Positions 28,819 to 37,763 of a stretch of 64,000 nucleotides of DNA are shown here, in pieces. The notes beneath the pieces were generated by a model that saw only the letters and a list, made by a program, of their open reading frames with translations, searched no databases and was not told the origin of the DNA. Source of the stretch: JAUILA01 sp050289805 (lineage in GTDB: Bacteria > Bacteroidota > Bacteroidia > Cytophagales > Cyclobacteriaceae); assembly GCA_050289805.1 (NCBI GenBank), contig JBNKGL010000011.1:1-64000 (forward strand), in the 5' to 3' direction. Made by a program: the position numbers and the translations under genes. Within the stretch, counting starts at the first letter, position 1, and every line of letters begins with the position of its first letter.

Positions 28819-29519
28819 TTCCACCTGGCGACAATCTTCCATCGAAATGCCCAGTGCCAGGAAAGGTCAAATCCATGAATTCCTGATTTAAAAAGGACCG
28901 TAGCTATCTCATTTCTTCGGAAAGATCTTTTTACGGAAACGGCCGCATCGTTTCTCACCATTTTGGATTTCGAAAAAAAACGGGTCAGAACTTTGATGGA
29001 ATGGTAGGCAAACCAGTGCCTGTGTAAATCATTGATGACAATGCCTTTTCTGGCCTGTCCCTTCAATTGGGAAAAAAGCCGGACCAGTTGTTCATCGGTA
29101 AAGTGATGTGTGAAAAGCGTTGACGTTACCACGTCGCACCTGAGTTGTCTGAACTCCTTCGAAAAAACATCACAGGCGACGTAATCTATTTGCGGGTATG
29201 CAGCGGTATTCTTTCGCGCATATTCGATAATGTTGGGGTTCGCGTCAACCCCCGTGATCCGGATGTCAAAACCATTTTTTACTGCCCAATCACACATCAG
29301 CATCATCATATCGCCACCCCCGCATCCGATATCAATGATATGCAGGGGTTCGCCGGGTTTAACGAAAGCGTTCAGGCCCCGCAATGTGACATAATTCCCA
29401 CCCAGCAGGCGGTTTATAATGGCGAGTTCCTTCAATGTCTGATCAATGACGGGTCCTGAACTCCGGAGGTCGTCCATAAGCTCGATTTCATATGACCGTT
29501 TGCGGAGGAAGTTACTCAT
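28815..29519 (-). CDS. SAM-dependent methyltransferase of the type III PKS cluster
   Basis: 234 residues. The SAM-binding motif I is at residues 61-70 (IIDIGCGGGD), followed by GVDANPNIIEYA and YVACDVFS. The start overlaps the end of the polyketide synthase gene by 8 bp, so the two are translationally coupled. By comparison with Streptomyces srsAB, where a type III PKS is paired with an O-methyltransferase, it probably methylates the polyphenol product. This is inference from context. Confidence 0.85.
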   Translation of the reverse strand: MSNFLRKRSYEIELMDDLRSSGPVIDQTLKELAIINRLLGGNYVTLRGLNAFVKPGEPLHIIDIGCGGGDMMMLMCDWAVKNGFDIRITGVDANPNIIEYARKNTAAYPQIDYVACDVFSKEFRQLRCDVVTSTLFTHHFTDEQLVRLFSQLKGQARKGIVINDLHRHWFAYHSIKVLTRFFSKSKMVRNDAAVSVKRSFRRNEIATVLFKSGIHGFDLSWHWAFRWKIVARWN

Positions 29520-30606
29520 TGCTATGGATCGTCAGGATCATACTTTCCAGGGTAAGTCCCGGACCAAATGCCAAACCCAGCACCTTGCCCTGGTGATGTT
29601 CCATGGCTGTTGAATTCCACAATGTCTCAAGAACGAAGAGGATCGTGGCACTGGACATGTTGCCGAATTTTTTAAGGATCTGTCTTGAAAAATTATTCTC
29701 CGAAGCAGAAATCCCTAATTTCTCTTCAAGTACCTGCAAGATTCGCTTACCACCGGGATGCAGGAGATAATAGTCAAATTCCCTTGTATTACTTTCCTGC
29801 CACAGGCGGTTCAGCATTGGATCAATACCTTGTTTGAGAAAATCCGGAACATAGGCGCTGAGTTTCATTTCAAATCCGGTATTTCCGATATCCCAGGCCA
29901 TTTCATCATGCCCATCGGGCTGAAGAGTAGAGTAAAAGTGGGAAATTTCAAGTGATTTTGTGACAGGCATGGAATTGGTCATCAGGATTGCCGCAGAACC
30001 GTCCCCGAACAAGGCATTTGCCAGAAAATTGTTCTCATTGTTTTCTTTTTGAAAATGCAGTGTGCACAATTCTGTACAAATGATGAGTACATAAACAGGT
30101 TTTTCTGAATTACAGAAGGCATCCGCCACTTTCATCGCGTTAAAGGCGGCATAGCAGCCCATAAAATTTATTGCCGTCCTTTTTACTTCCGCTGAAAGCT
30201 CAAGTCCTTTTACAAGATCAATATCCAGGCCGGGAGCATACATACCTGTACAACTTACGGTAATCAGGTGTGTGATTTTTTCATGAGGTAAATCCCCGAG
30301 ACACTTTTTTGCTGCGGAAAGACTGATTTCAAGTGCTTCGGCCCGATACTTCTGCTGTCGTGATTTAGTATCAGGGAATGGACTCAGATCGGAATTATTG
30401 GGAAAAAACTCGTATTCATCCGGCTGCAGATAATCACTTAAAACAGAATATCGTGTTTGAATTCCCGTCGCCCTGTACAAAACCTCCAGTTTTTTCTTCT
30501 CCTCACCTTTAAGTTGGTGCGCTTTCAGCATAAATTGCAGTACTTCATTCTGAGAAATAGCAAATTTGGGCACAGCAGTACCAATGGCTTGAATGAATGT
30601 ACTCAT
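29512..30606 (-). CDS. Type III polyketide synthase
   Basis: 364 residues, the usual size. The catalytic triad is clear: C151 in NFMGCYAAFNA, H283 in LLHPGGKRIL and N316 in KFGNMSSAT; ALFGDGSAAIL is the family glycine loop. Enzymes of this type extend an acyl-CoA starter with malonyl-CoA and cyclise it to resorcinols, pyrones or phloroglucinols. The starter cannot be read from sequence. It is first in a two-gene unit with the methyltransferase; the UbiA gene is divergent across 46 bp, which probably holds both promoters. Confidence 0.93.
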   Translation of the reverse strand: MSTFIQAIGTAVPKFAISQNEVLQFMLKAHQLKGEEKKKLEVLYRATGIQTRYSVLSDYLQPDEYEFFPNNSDLSPFPDTKSRQQKYRAEALEISLSAAKKCLGDLPHEKITHLITVSCTGMYAPGLDIDLVKGLELSAEVKRTAINFMGCYAAFNAMKVADAFCNSEKPVYVLIICTELCTLHFQKENNENNFLANALFGDGSAAILMTNSMPVTKSLEISHFYSTLQPDGHDEMAWDIGNTGFEMKLSAYVPDFLKQGIDPMLNRLWQESNTREFDYYLLHPGGKRILQVLEEKLGISASENNFSRQILKKFGNMSSATILFVLETLWNSTAMEHHQGKVLGLAFGPGLTLESMILTIHSNE

Positions 30607-30652
30607 ATATCAATAATACTTAATTTTAGATTTTATATTCAATTCGCAGCAA

Positions 30653-31552
30653 ATGTTTCATAAGTCGACCTGGTTACATCTTCGTATTCCATTCTCCTTT
30701 TTTTTACTGCCCATATTCCTGTTCGCCGTATCCATATCGCCAAATCTCAACCCCGACAGACTACTGATTGTTTTCGCTGTTCTCCACCTGTTCATTTATC
30801 CTGCGAGTAACGGGTATAACAGTTATTTTGACAAGGATGAAAAAAGCATTGGCGGATTGAAGAACCCGCCTAAGGTACGGAAGGAATTATACTTTACGTC
30901 ACTCATTTTCGATGTAATAGGAATTCTTCTCGCACTCCAGATCAATTTAACCTTCGCTGTAATGGCTTTTATTTACGGGCTGGTATCCAAGGCATACAGT
31001 CATCCGATGATACGGCTGAAAAAATATGCCTGGGGGAGTTGGTTTATCGCAGGTCTTTTTCAGGGTCTGTTTACATTTCTGATGGCATATTCAGGAATCA
31101 ATGATTTTGATACTTCCGTGATCCTACAGTTCAAGACTGTTTTGCCCGGATTTCTTTCGTCGCTCATACTGTGGGGTTCCTACCCAATGACACAGGTTTA
31201 TCAGCATGAAGAGGATTCAGGCAGGGGCGACCGTACATTGAGCTATTTACTGGGTATTCGCGGTACCTTTCATTTTACGGCGGCCGTATTTACGCTGGCT
31301 GTTACCGCTTATTTTTTCTACTTCAGGCAGTTTTATTCAATCAAATACAGCTGGTATTTTATCTTGGCCCTGTTGCCGGTGCTCATTTATTTTTCTGTCT
31401 GGTATCTGAAGGTCAGACGATCGCCCGACGCTGCGGATTATTCCCATACCATGCGCCTGAATTTCATTTCGGCTCTGTGCCTGAACGCATTTTTCATTTA
31501 CTTTTTCCTGGATCATACCCATGTCCTGCAGGCAATTCAGGCCGGCTATTGA
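30653..31552 (+). CDS. UbiA-family prenyltransferase
   Basis: 299 residues with about eight or nine membrane helices. The two Asp-rich motifs are present: NSYFDKDEKSIGG near residue 57 and HEEDSGRGDRTLSYLLG near residue 185, the second a D-x-x-x-D form. Members transfer a prenyl chain to an aromatic ring at the membrane. Its place between a type III PKS and an FAD enzyme suggests that the polyketide phenol is prenylated. It overlaps the convergent FAD gene by 7 bp. Confidence 0.87.
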   Translation: MFHKSTWLHLRIPFSFFLLPIFLFAVSISPNLNPDRLLIVFAVLHLFIYPASNGYNSYFDKDEKSIGGLKNPPKVRKELYFTSLIFDVIGILLALQINLTFAVMAFIYGLVSKAYSHPMIRLKKYAWGSWFIAGLFQGLFTFLMAYSGINDFDTSVILQFKTVLPGFLSSLILWGSYPMTQVYQHEEDSGRGDRTLSYLLGIRGTFHFTAAVFTLAVTAYFFYFRQFYSIKYSWYFILALLPVLIYFSVWYLKVRRSPDAADYSHTMRLNFISALCLNAFFIYFFLDHTHVLQAIQAGY

Positions 31553-32673
31553 AATGGCTTACCGTGGGTTTGACGCATCAGCCAGTGACCCACTGCCGGC
31601 ATTGAGCGGCCAATTTTTACAGTGATGCCCGAAAAGGATCCGTTACCAAAGAGGCCCTGTATTTTGCGTCCTGCCTTTAGCCGTGTTGAGAAATGACGAT
31701 TCCAAATGTTTTTATAGGCTTGTTCAAGCTTCGGTCGGGCCGATGTATTTTCGGGATCGAAAGTTTTCAAAACCTCAAAAAGAAGCCTTGCCGAATGCAT
31801 TGCCATGGCCATACCATTTCCACAGAGTGGTGTGATCATTCCGGCCGCGTCGCCGCACATCAGGATATGGCTATCGACCGGGGATTTTGTATCAAATGAA
31901 ATTTCGTTGATCACCTCTGGCTTTTCCCAGAGAATTTCACTGCCATCAAAAATTTCCCTGATCCGGGGGTTTTTGTAGAGAATTTTCTCTTCCATCTTCA
32001 GGATATTCCCGTTGCTTTCCAGTGCACTGCGGTGTGCCAGGTAGCAAATATTGATTTTATTATTTTCCACCGCGTTCACACCACAATAACCACCATGAAA
32101 ATTATGCAGTGAAACTGTATTTCTATCTATGGAAGAATTTACGACATGATACTTAACGCCAATATAGGGGGACCTTTTCTGCATAAAAGGTCTTGACAGG
32201 ATCCTGTCTATCGCCGATCGCTTGCCAAAGGCTCCAATAAGCCAACGGCAGGTATATTGCCCCCTGTTTGTTTCAACATGAAAAATATTATGCTCAAATG
32301 AAACATTCGTAACTTTTTCATTTTGATGTATCCGTGCACCCCTTTTTATGCTTTGACGACACAGGTGCTCATCCAGTGTATAACGGCTAATACCAAATCC
32401 ACCAAGGTCCAGTTGCAATTGAACAGGATTTCCCGACACATCGGTTAATTGAAATTGATTAATTTCCGGAAAGTCCTGATCTTCTGGCATTAAGCCCTCA
32501 TTATTCATGAATGGCAGTACCTCATTACTCAGGTATTCTCCACAGACGCGGTGATTGGGATAGGAGGATTTCTCAATGAGCAGAACATCCCTGTCGTTTC
32601 CTGATAACAGTGAGGCAAGGGTTAATCCTGCCACACCTCCACCCAAAATGATATAGTCTGCTGATACCGCCAT
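31546..32673 (-). CDS. FAD-dependent oxidoreductase (geranylgeranyl-reductase/UbiH-like)
   Basis: 375 residues. The FAD dinucleotide fold is at the N-terminus (LGGGVAGLTLASLL), then HRVCGEYLSNEV, and the second FAD motif is CGDAAGMITPLCGNGMA near residue 275. This pattern fits the geranylgeranyl-reductase and aromatic hydroxylase group. In the srs pathway the third gene is a flavoprotein hydroxylase that turns alkylresorcinols into quinones; a similar role, or reduction of the prenyl chain, is likely here. It is convergent with the UbiA gene. Confidence 0.85.
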   Translation of the reverse strand: MAVSADYIILGGGVAGLTLASLLSGNDRDVLLIEKSSYPNHRVCGEYLSNEVLPFMNNEGLMPEDQDFPEINQFQLTDVSGNPVQLQLDLGGFGISRYTLDEHLCRQSIKRGARIHQNEKVTNVSFEHNIFHVETNRGQYTCRWLIGAFGKRSAIDRILSRPFMQKRSPYIGVKYHVVNSSIDRNTVSLHNFHGGYCGVNAVENNKINICYLAHRSALESNGNILKMEEKILYKNPRIREIFDGSEILWEKPEVINEISFDTKSPVDSHILMCGDAAGMITPLCGNGMAMAMHSARLLFEVLKTFDPENTSARPKLEQAYKNIWNRHFSTRLKAGRKIQGLFGNGSFSGITVKIGRSMPAVGHWLMRQTHGKPFQ

Positions 32674-32771
32674 AAATATTTAACCCCAAATATGGTGAAT
32701 TGATCAAACACAAGCATGGCTTTTTACGTTCTATGGTTACCAGCAATTCAACAATCAGGATATATATTACC

Positions 32772-33233
32772 ATGACAACACAAAGCCCAACTACACCTAT
32801 CAAGGTTTATATGATCGGGAATAACCCGATTGACATAAGTGATGTATATCAAAAATTAAAGGATTACGCATCAGATTCATTTCATACCGAGTACGGTTTT
32901 GACCTGAAAAAGGCCTTCAGGCATATTCTGAAGAGCAGGCCTTCGTGCGTTTTGATTGATGATAATATAGGTCTGCCGATCATGCAGAAATTTATGGCGA
33001 AACTTTCTGCGCATAAGGATACCCAGGATATTCCGGTTGCTGTTTTGAAGAATTCAAATTACAGGGAATCGGGCGCGGTGCTTGCAACAGATTATATTCT
33101 GAAGGAAGGTTTGTCGGCCGATAGTCTCAAGAAGCTTATATTGAGAACTATCCGATTTAAAAAAATGCACCTGATGTTTTTAAAAAGTTATAGAATTGGG
33201 AAAAAGAAGATCAACAGGATTATAGGAACGTAA
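32772..33233 (+). CDS. Stand-alone receiver-like protein
   Basis: 153 residues from the ATG at 32772; an earlier ATG would add 24 unlikely residues. The core resembles a response-regulator receiver: IKVYMIGNNPID (strand 1), CVLIDDNIGLP (site of the phospho-aspartate) and a lysine in DYILKEGLSADSL. The acidic pair normally at the end of strand 1 is absent (GNNP), and the usual Ser/Thr strand reads VAVLKNSN, so phosphorylation is doubtful. A basic C-terminal tail of about 25 residues follows. There is no output domain and no histidine kinase nearby. Confidence 0.65.
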   Translation: MTTQSPTTPIKVYMIGNNPIDISDVYQKLKDYASDSFHTEYGFDLKKAFRHILKSRPSCVLIDDNIGLPIMQKFMAKLSAHKDTQDIPVAVLKNSNYRESGAVLATDYILKEGLSADSLKKLILRTIRFKKMHLMFLKSYRIGKKKINRIIGT

Positions 33234-33235
33234 AC

Positions 33236-34492
33236 CTAAAGTCTGTTTTCCAGTACGAAGGATTGCCTTATTCGCTTTCCATCTCTCGATATTTCAAGGA
33301 GTAACTTTTTATTTGGTTTTGCATTGAGGATTGAAATTACTTTCCCGAGCCCCATTTTTTCCGTCTCTACATGATTTATTGCAATAAGTCTGTCACCGGC
33401 TAATATTCCGGCATCTTCCGCTACGGAATTCTCACGTACTTCGACAATTTCATACTGATTGAGATTGCTGCCGATTGCCTTGACGGTAATGCCGCTCAGG
33501 TTATAGGTAAAATCTTTTTTGAATTGCCGCCCGGGCTTTACATAAATTTCTTCAAGGGGAAAATTAAACACGATTTTAAAACGACTCAGGATATCACCCC
33601 CCACAGACCCGTTTCTGAAAACGGTGTTTCCGGTAAGGCTATCCAATAAATAACCCTCATTTGGAAACGTTGCAATAACATTTTCCCAACAGGCTCCCCC
33701 AAGTGCAAAGGACTGCAGTCTTCCGAGCTTTCCATCCAGTCGCCCTCCCAAACCCCTGCCGAGTGAGGTTTGAATTGTTTTTTCAGGAAGACGGATTGCG
33801 GCATCTGTTTCTTCGTTAAGGATCAGGCCGTGACTCGCACCTGTATCGATTAGAAGTTTGAGACCGATGGTATCTTCCGGGGCATCAATATAGGAGATCC
33901 TTCCGTTAACATAGGGCTTGGTATCTTCTACGGTAATGGGGATCGTGAGCCATCTCCGTCGTTTTTTATATTGATCAGGCGTTGTAATCGTGAGCATCCT
34001 TTTATCATAATCGATACCAACAATGAATCGGCTGAACAATTCGTAACCCATGATACCATGAACTTCTGTACCGAGGTAATTTCTCAATTCAAGGTAATCT
34101 TCCTCCAGAACGAGCATCGCATGGCCATCTCCACTTACACCGGGTAGCGTAAGTTTTACCCCATTCGTAACATATGCATTGATGAGTGGTGTCTCACCGA
34201 TACCGGCAATTGTATATTTTTTATTGTATTGGAGGTTCAGCAGGTCGCTGAATGTCTTTTCGGTAAGGATTGTGGTACGCACCCCTGTATCCAGGATAAA
34301 ACGCAATGGCAAACGATTATTCACTACAACAGGGATCACGATGAGATTATTGTAGATCTCAAAGGGTATGTTGATCTTTTTGTTGCCCTCATCAATTTGA
34401 AAACCAAGGATTTGCGCCCTTGACGGCATATGAATCAACAGGCATATAAGTGCCAGAATTACAGAAAATACAACTTTAGTCGTTCGGCTCAT
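33236..34492 (-). CDS. Secreted retropepsin-like aspartyl protease with PDZ domain
   Basis: 418 residues. After a signal peptide (ending near SRAQ) there are two aspartic-protease half-domains, each with a catalytic triplet: LDTGVRTT near residue 68 and IDTGASHG near residue 215. A PDZ domain follows at about residues 330-410 (NSVAEDAGILAGDRLIAIN). Two active-site motifs in one chain would make a pseudo-dimeric enzyme, unlike the single-motif dimeric retropepsins. The probable place is periplasm or cell surface. The substrate is unknown. It ends 2 bp from the receiver-like gene. Confidence 0.85.
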   Translation of the reverse strand: MSRTTKVVFSVILALICLLIHMPSRAQILGFQIDEGNKKINIPFEIYNNLIVIPVVVNNRLPLRFILDTGVRTTILTEKTFSDLLNLQYNKKYTIAGIGETPLINAYVTNGVKLTLPGVSGDGHAMLVLEEDYLELRNYLGTEVHGIMGYELFSRFIVGIDYDKRMLTITTPDQYKKRRRWLTIPITVEDTKPYVNGRISYIDAPEDTIGLKLLIDTGASHGLILNEETDAAIRLPEKTIQTSLGRGLGGRLDGKLGRLQSFALGGACWENVIATFPNEGYLLDSLTGNTVFRNGSVGGDILSRFKIVFNFPLEEIYVKPGRQFKKDFTYNLSGITVKAIGSNLNQYEIVEVRENSVAEDAGILAGDRLIAINHVETEKMGLGKVISILNAKPNKKLLLEISRDGKRIRQSFVLENRL

Positions 34493-34596
34493 TAGATTCG
34501 TTCACTCCTAAAAGTTAAGTAATTTGATATGAACGCAAAGCGGGAGAAAAAGTAATTAACTTCAGATTAATTGATATTCCCCCAAATTGCGGGATA

Positions 34597-35178
34597 CTAT
34601 CCTCGTTTTATATTGTCCCAAACATTTTCGGTTGAAGGTCGATACTCTTTTAACCGATTCATAAGTTCAAGTGGTTCCGATGCTGTCAACAATAATTCGC
34701 GTCCTCTGGCCCTCAGGAATCCTGAATTTACCATTTCATCCATCATTTTAAGAAGCGGATCGTAATATCCGTTAACGTTTAGGATGCCGATTGGTTTCTT
34801 CAGGATTAGCAGCTGATTCCATGTCAGGATTTCGGCCATTTCATCAAGTGTACCCAATCCCCCGGGAAGAACGGCAAATCCATCTGCCAGGCTTGCCATT
34901 TCATATTTTCGCTCATGCATTGACGAGGTTATCCGAAGTTCTGTAAGTGATTCGTGGGCAACTTCCTTATCCATCATGAATTCAGGAATTACACCGACAA
35001 CACTTCCCCCGTACGCCAGTACAGTATCCGCGATTATACCCATTAATCCCAATCTTCCGCCCCCATAAATCAGTGTGCAATTTTCGCGGGCAAGAATCTT
35101 GGCAAATTCAATGGCGGTTTGCTCAAAAATTGGCAATTTACCCTTTGAGGAGCCGCAAAAGACACATATATTCTTCAT
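34597..35178 (-). CDS. LOG-family (TIGR00730) nucleotide phosphoribohydrolase
   Basis: 193 residues. The opening KNICVFCGSSKGK and the signature PGGLGTLDEMAEILTWNQ near residue 103 identify the lonely-guy family, which releases free bases from nucleoside 5'-monophosphates (cytokinin-type in plants, AMP and others in bacteria). The glutamate and arginine needed for catalysis (LDEM, MHERK) are present. It is divergent from the RidA gene across 33 bp. Confidence 0.9.
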   Translation of the reverse strand: MKNICVFCGSSKGKLPIFEQTAIEFAKILARENCTLIYGGGRLGLMGIIADTVLAYGGSVVGVIPEFMMDKEVAHESLTELRITSSMHERKYEMASLADGFAVLPGGLGTLDEMAEILTWNQLLILKKPIGILNVNGYYDPLLKMMDEMVNSGFLRARGRELLLTASEPLELMNRLKEYRPSTENVWDNIKRG

Positions 35179-35211
35179 ACCTTAGTAAGTAAAAATAGGC
35201 ATTAAAGAAGG

Positions 35212-35598
35212 ATGAGCCAAAGGATAAATTACGCAACGGGTGCAAGTTGGGAAAAAATTGTCGGATATTCCCGGGCAGTGCGTATGGGTCACTTAATTGA
35301 AGTATCAGGCACCGTAGCCCTGAAAGATGGTGAACTGGTAGGAGAGGGGGATCCTTATGTACAGACCAGGCGTATCCTGGAAATTATACAGGATAGCATT
35401 GAAGCACTGGGCGGAGAAATGGAGAATGTGGTAAGAACCAGGATCTATGTGCGTGATATCAGCCAATGGGAATTGATTGGCCGGGCACATGGCGAGATTT
35501 TTGCGGATATTCAACCGGCAACTTCTATGGTTGAAGTGAGCCGGCTAATCGACGATAAATTTCTGGTGGAAATTGAGGCAACAGCCGTTATTCTGTAG
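35212..35598 (+). CDS. RidA-family protein
   Basis: 128 residues, the size of RidA/YjgF proteins, which hydrolyse reactive enamines and imines made by PLP enzymes. The conserved arginine is in VVRTRIYVRD and the C-terminal VEIEATAVIL is typical. It may protect against the products of dehydratases such as the one at 14744, though they are far apart. The stop codon shares its last base with an upstream candidate start of the next ORF; I place that start further down. Confidence 0.88.
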   Translation: MSQRINYATGASWEKIVGYSRAVRMGHLIEVSGTVALKDGELVGEGDPYVQTRRILEIIQDSIEALGGEMENVVRTRIYVRDISQWELIGRAHGEIFADIQPATSMVEVSRLIDDKFLVEIEATAVIL

Positions 35599-35708
35599 TG
35601 CCGTCAATATCATGTTTATTGTCACTTACCATTTTATTAGGAAAAATCTTTGGTGAAAGTATGGCAAGAACAAATAGGACTAATACAACAACTAACGATA
35701 ATACACCC

Positions 35709-37175
35709 ATGTCTGACTCTTTAGTTTTTTTGCAAATATATCAACGTCAGCTGCAAATTAAAATTCCGGTCTTCTTTTTAAGTTTTTTTATTTTCCTGGC
35801 CGTCCATTCAACCTCATCAGCTCAACAGAAGCTATATACACGGGATAGTTCCGCCTATGCAATCGGAGATATTGTGAATGGCAAGAAGTCGGGTACCTGG
35901 CAATTCTACTCAAAGACAGATGTGCTTCTCGAAAGCGGTAAATTTGTGAATGACGTCCGCCAGGGTGAGTGGAAACTATATTCAGGCGGTGAATTATCCG
36001 GTGAAGTATATTACGAGAACGGGCAGCCGGTTTATTACAAAGAATTGTTCAGGAATGGCCAGACAGCAGTGGAGGGAAAGCTGGTGGATGGAGAAAAAAG
36101 CGGACCATGGACAACCTATTACCCCATGGGTGGGACGAAGGAAGTTTTTCAGTATGTGGAAGGGAAGAAGACTGGTTTGTACAGATATTTTGAGCCTGAC
36201 GGAATGCTGAGCATCGAGGTAATGTATAAAAATGACTCCCTTGACGGTGAGTTTAACCGGTATAATTACAACCGGGATGTAATTGAAAAAGGCGCTTTTG
36301 ATAATGGGGCGAAAGTTGGTAAATGGGTGGTCTACGATGATTTCGGGCAGGTTTACACGGAAAGCTTTTTTGATAATGGAAAACCCGACAGCACATGGCG
36401 CGAATATCATTCGAATTCCCGGCTTAGCGCTATTTCATACTACGAAGACGGGGTTCCGATAGGTGCCTGGGAGACCTATTACAGAAATGGTCAACTGGAT
36501 GAACGCATGTATTTTGAGGACGGATGGCAGGATAGCCTTTATTACAAATTCTATGACAATGGCAAACCTGAGATTCTTGGGAACTATGACAATGGGCTTC
36601 GCTCTGGTATCTGGCAATTTTTCAGTCCGAACGGAATTTTAATTGAAGAAGGAAGCTATAAGGATGGTGAGCAGCATGGTAAGTGGTTCTCCTATTATGA
36701 AAATGGCCAGATTAAGTCGATAGGGGCTTTCAACAACGGGCTGGAAAATGGTTTGTGGGGATTATTTCATTCGAATGGAACGCTCATGCAGGAAGAACAA
36801 TGGAAAAATGGTAAGCTTATGAATATATCTCCGTATGTTACTGTGGACGGAGATACACTGGATGCCGGGACGCTCAAAAACGGTGCGGGTAATAAAATCA
36901 ACTATTACCCCGATAAATCCATTGAAATAATCTGTGAGTTCAAAAACGGTATACCAGATGGAGAATGGCTTTATTATTATGAAAACGGTACTAAAGCAGA
37001 GGAAGGAACATTTATTAATGGGTTACGTGAAGGGGTTTGGACGTATTACTACGAAAATGGCACTATCGAGTCGCAGGGAAATTATAAAGATGGAGAAAAG
37101 GCCGGAGAATGGCAGTATTTCGACAGGCGTGGAAACCTTCTCGATAAAGTGGATCACGATGAGATAAACAATTAA
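35709..37175 (+). CDS. Secreted YwqK/MORN-variant repeat protein
   Basis: 488 residues from the ATG at 35709; an in-frame start at 35598 would place 37 polar residues before the signal segment. A hydrophobic segment (PVFFLSFFIFLAV) ends at SSAQQ, an export signal. The rest is roughly fifteen copies of a 20-24 residue repeat of the form YYENGQ...GxW..., the YwqK or MORN-repeat-variant pattern. These make an extended beta solenoid-like structure. Proteins with this repeat are sometimes labelled antitoxins, but nothing here supports such a role. It is followed 30 bp later by the DUF2911 gene. Confidence 0.85.
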   Translation: MSDSLVFLQIYQRQLQIKIPVFFLSFFIFLAVHSTSSAQQKLYTRDSSAYAIGDIVNGKKSGTWQFYSKTDVLLESGKFVNDVRQGEWKLYSGGELSGEVYYENGQPVYYKELFRNGQTAVEGKLVDGEKSGPWTTYYPMGGTKEVFQYVEGKKTGLYRYFEPDGMLSIEVMYKNDSLDGEFNRYNYNRDVIEKGAFDNGAKVGKWVVYDDFGQVYTESFFDNGKPDSTWREYHSNSRLSAISYYEDGVPIGAWETYYRNGQLDERMYFEDGWQDSLYYKFYDNGKPEILGNYDNGLRSGIWQFFSPNGILIEEGSYKDGEQHGKWFSYYENGQIKSIGAFNNGLENGLWGLFHSNGTLMQEEQWKNGKLMNISPYVTVDGDTLDAGTLKNGAGNKINYYPDKSIEIICEFKNGIPDGEWLYYYENGTKAEEGTFINGLREGVWTYYYENGTIESQGNYKDGEKAGEWQYFDRRGNLLDKVDHDEINN

Positions 37176-37205
37176 TTCACGTCGAACAATTGACACCTTA
37201 TAACA

Positions 37206-37763
37206 ATGAAAAAACTGGTTATTATTCTGGGTATTTTAATTGCCGTTATCGTTATTTCGATGGTCGCTCTTCGCCAGTATACCAAATCCTTCAGCCCTGA
37301 AGATATCGCAACCATAGAGACGGGGGAAGTTTCGGTCACAGTGGATTATTGCCGTCCGTTTGTCAGTGACAGAAAGATATTTGGTGAGCTGGTCCCTTAT
37401 GGCGAAGTCTGGCGAACAGGTGCTAATGAAGCCACGGTTTTCAGGTCCAGCGGCGATTTGATGATTGGAGAAAGTATATTGCCGGCAGGTGAATACTCCC
37501 TCTTTACGATACCTGGTCCGGATAACTGGGAAGTGATATTCAATAGTGAAATTGGCCAGTGGGGGGTTTCGGTCATCAATGGGGGCAAAGCGAACCGGAA
37601 GGAAAAGAATGATGTCCTTACGACCACTGTTCCCGCCATTACCACGGATGAATTTTTTGAACAGTTTACTATCTCTCTGGAAGGAATGAGCGGAGAAATC
37701 GACCTTATTATCATGTGGGAAAACACGATGGTGGTCGTCCCGATGAATATCGTCAGTCCTTAA
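37206..37763 (+). CDS. DUF2911 membrane-anchored protein
   Basis: 185 residues: an N-terminal membrane helix (residues 3-24), then a beta-rich domain with the DUF2911 hallmarks VTVDYCRPFVSDRKIFG, YGEVWRTGANEAT and PAGEYSLFTIPG. The family is common in Bacteroidota and has no known function. It is 30 bp after the YwqK-repeat gene and overlaps the convergent PD40 gene by 11 bp. Confidence 0.85.
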   Translation: MKKLVIILGILIAVIVISMVALRQYTKSFSPEDIATIETGEVSVTVDYCRPFVSDRKIFGELVPYGEVWRTGANEATVFRSSGDLMIGESILPAGEYSLFTIPGPDNWEVIFNSEIGQWGVSVINGGKANRKEKNDVLTTTVPAITTDEFFEQFTISLEGMSGEIDLIIMWENTMVVVPMNIVSP

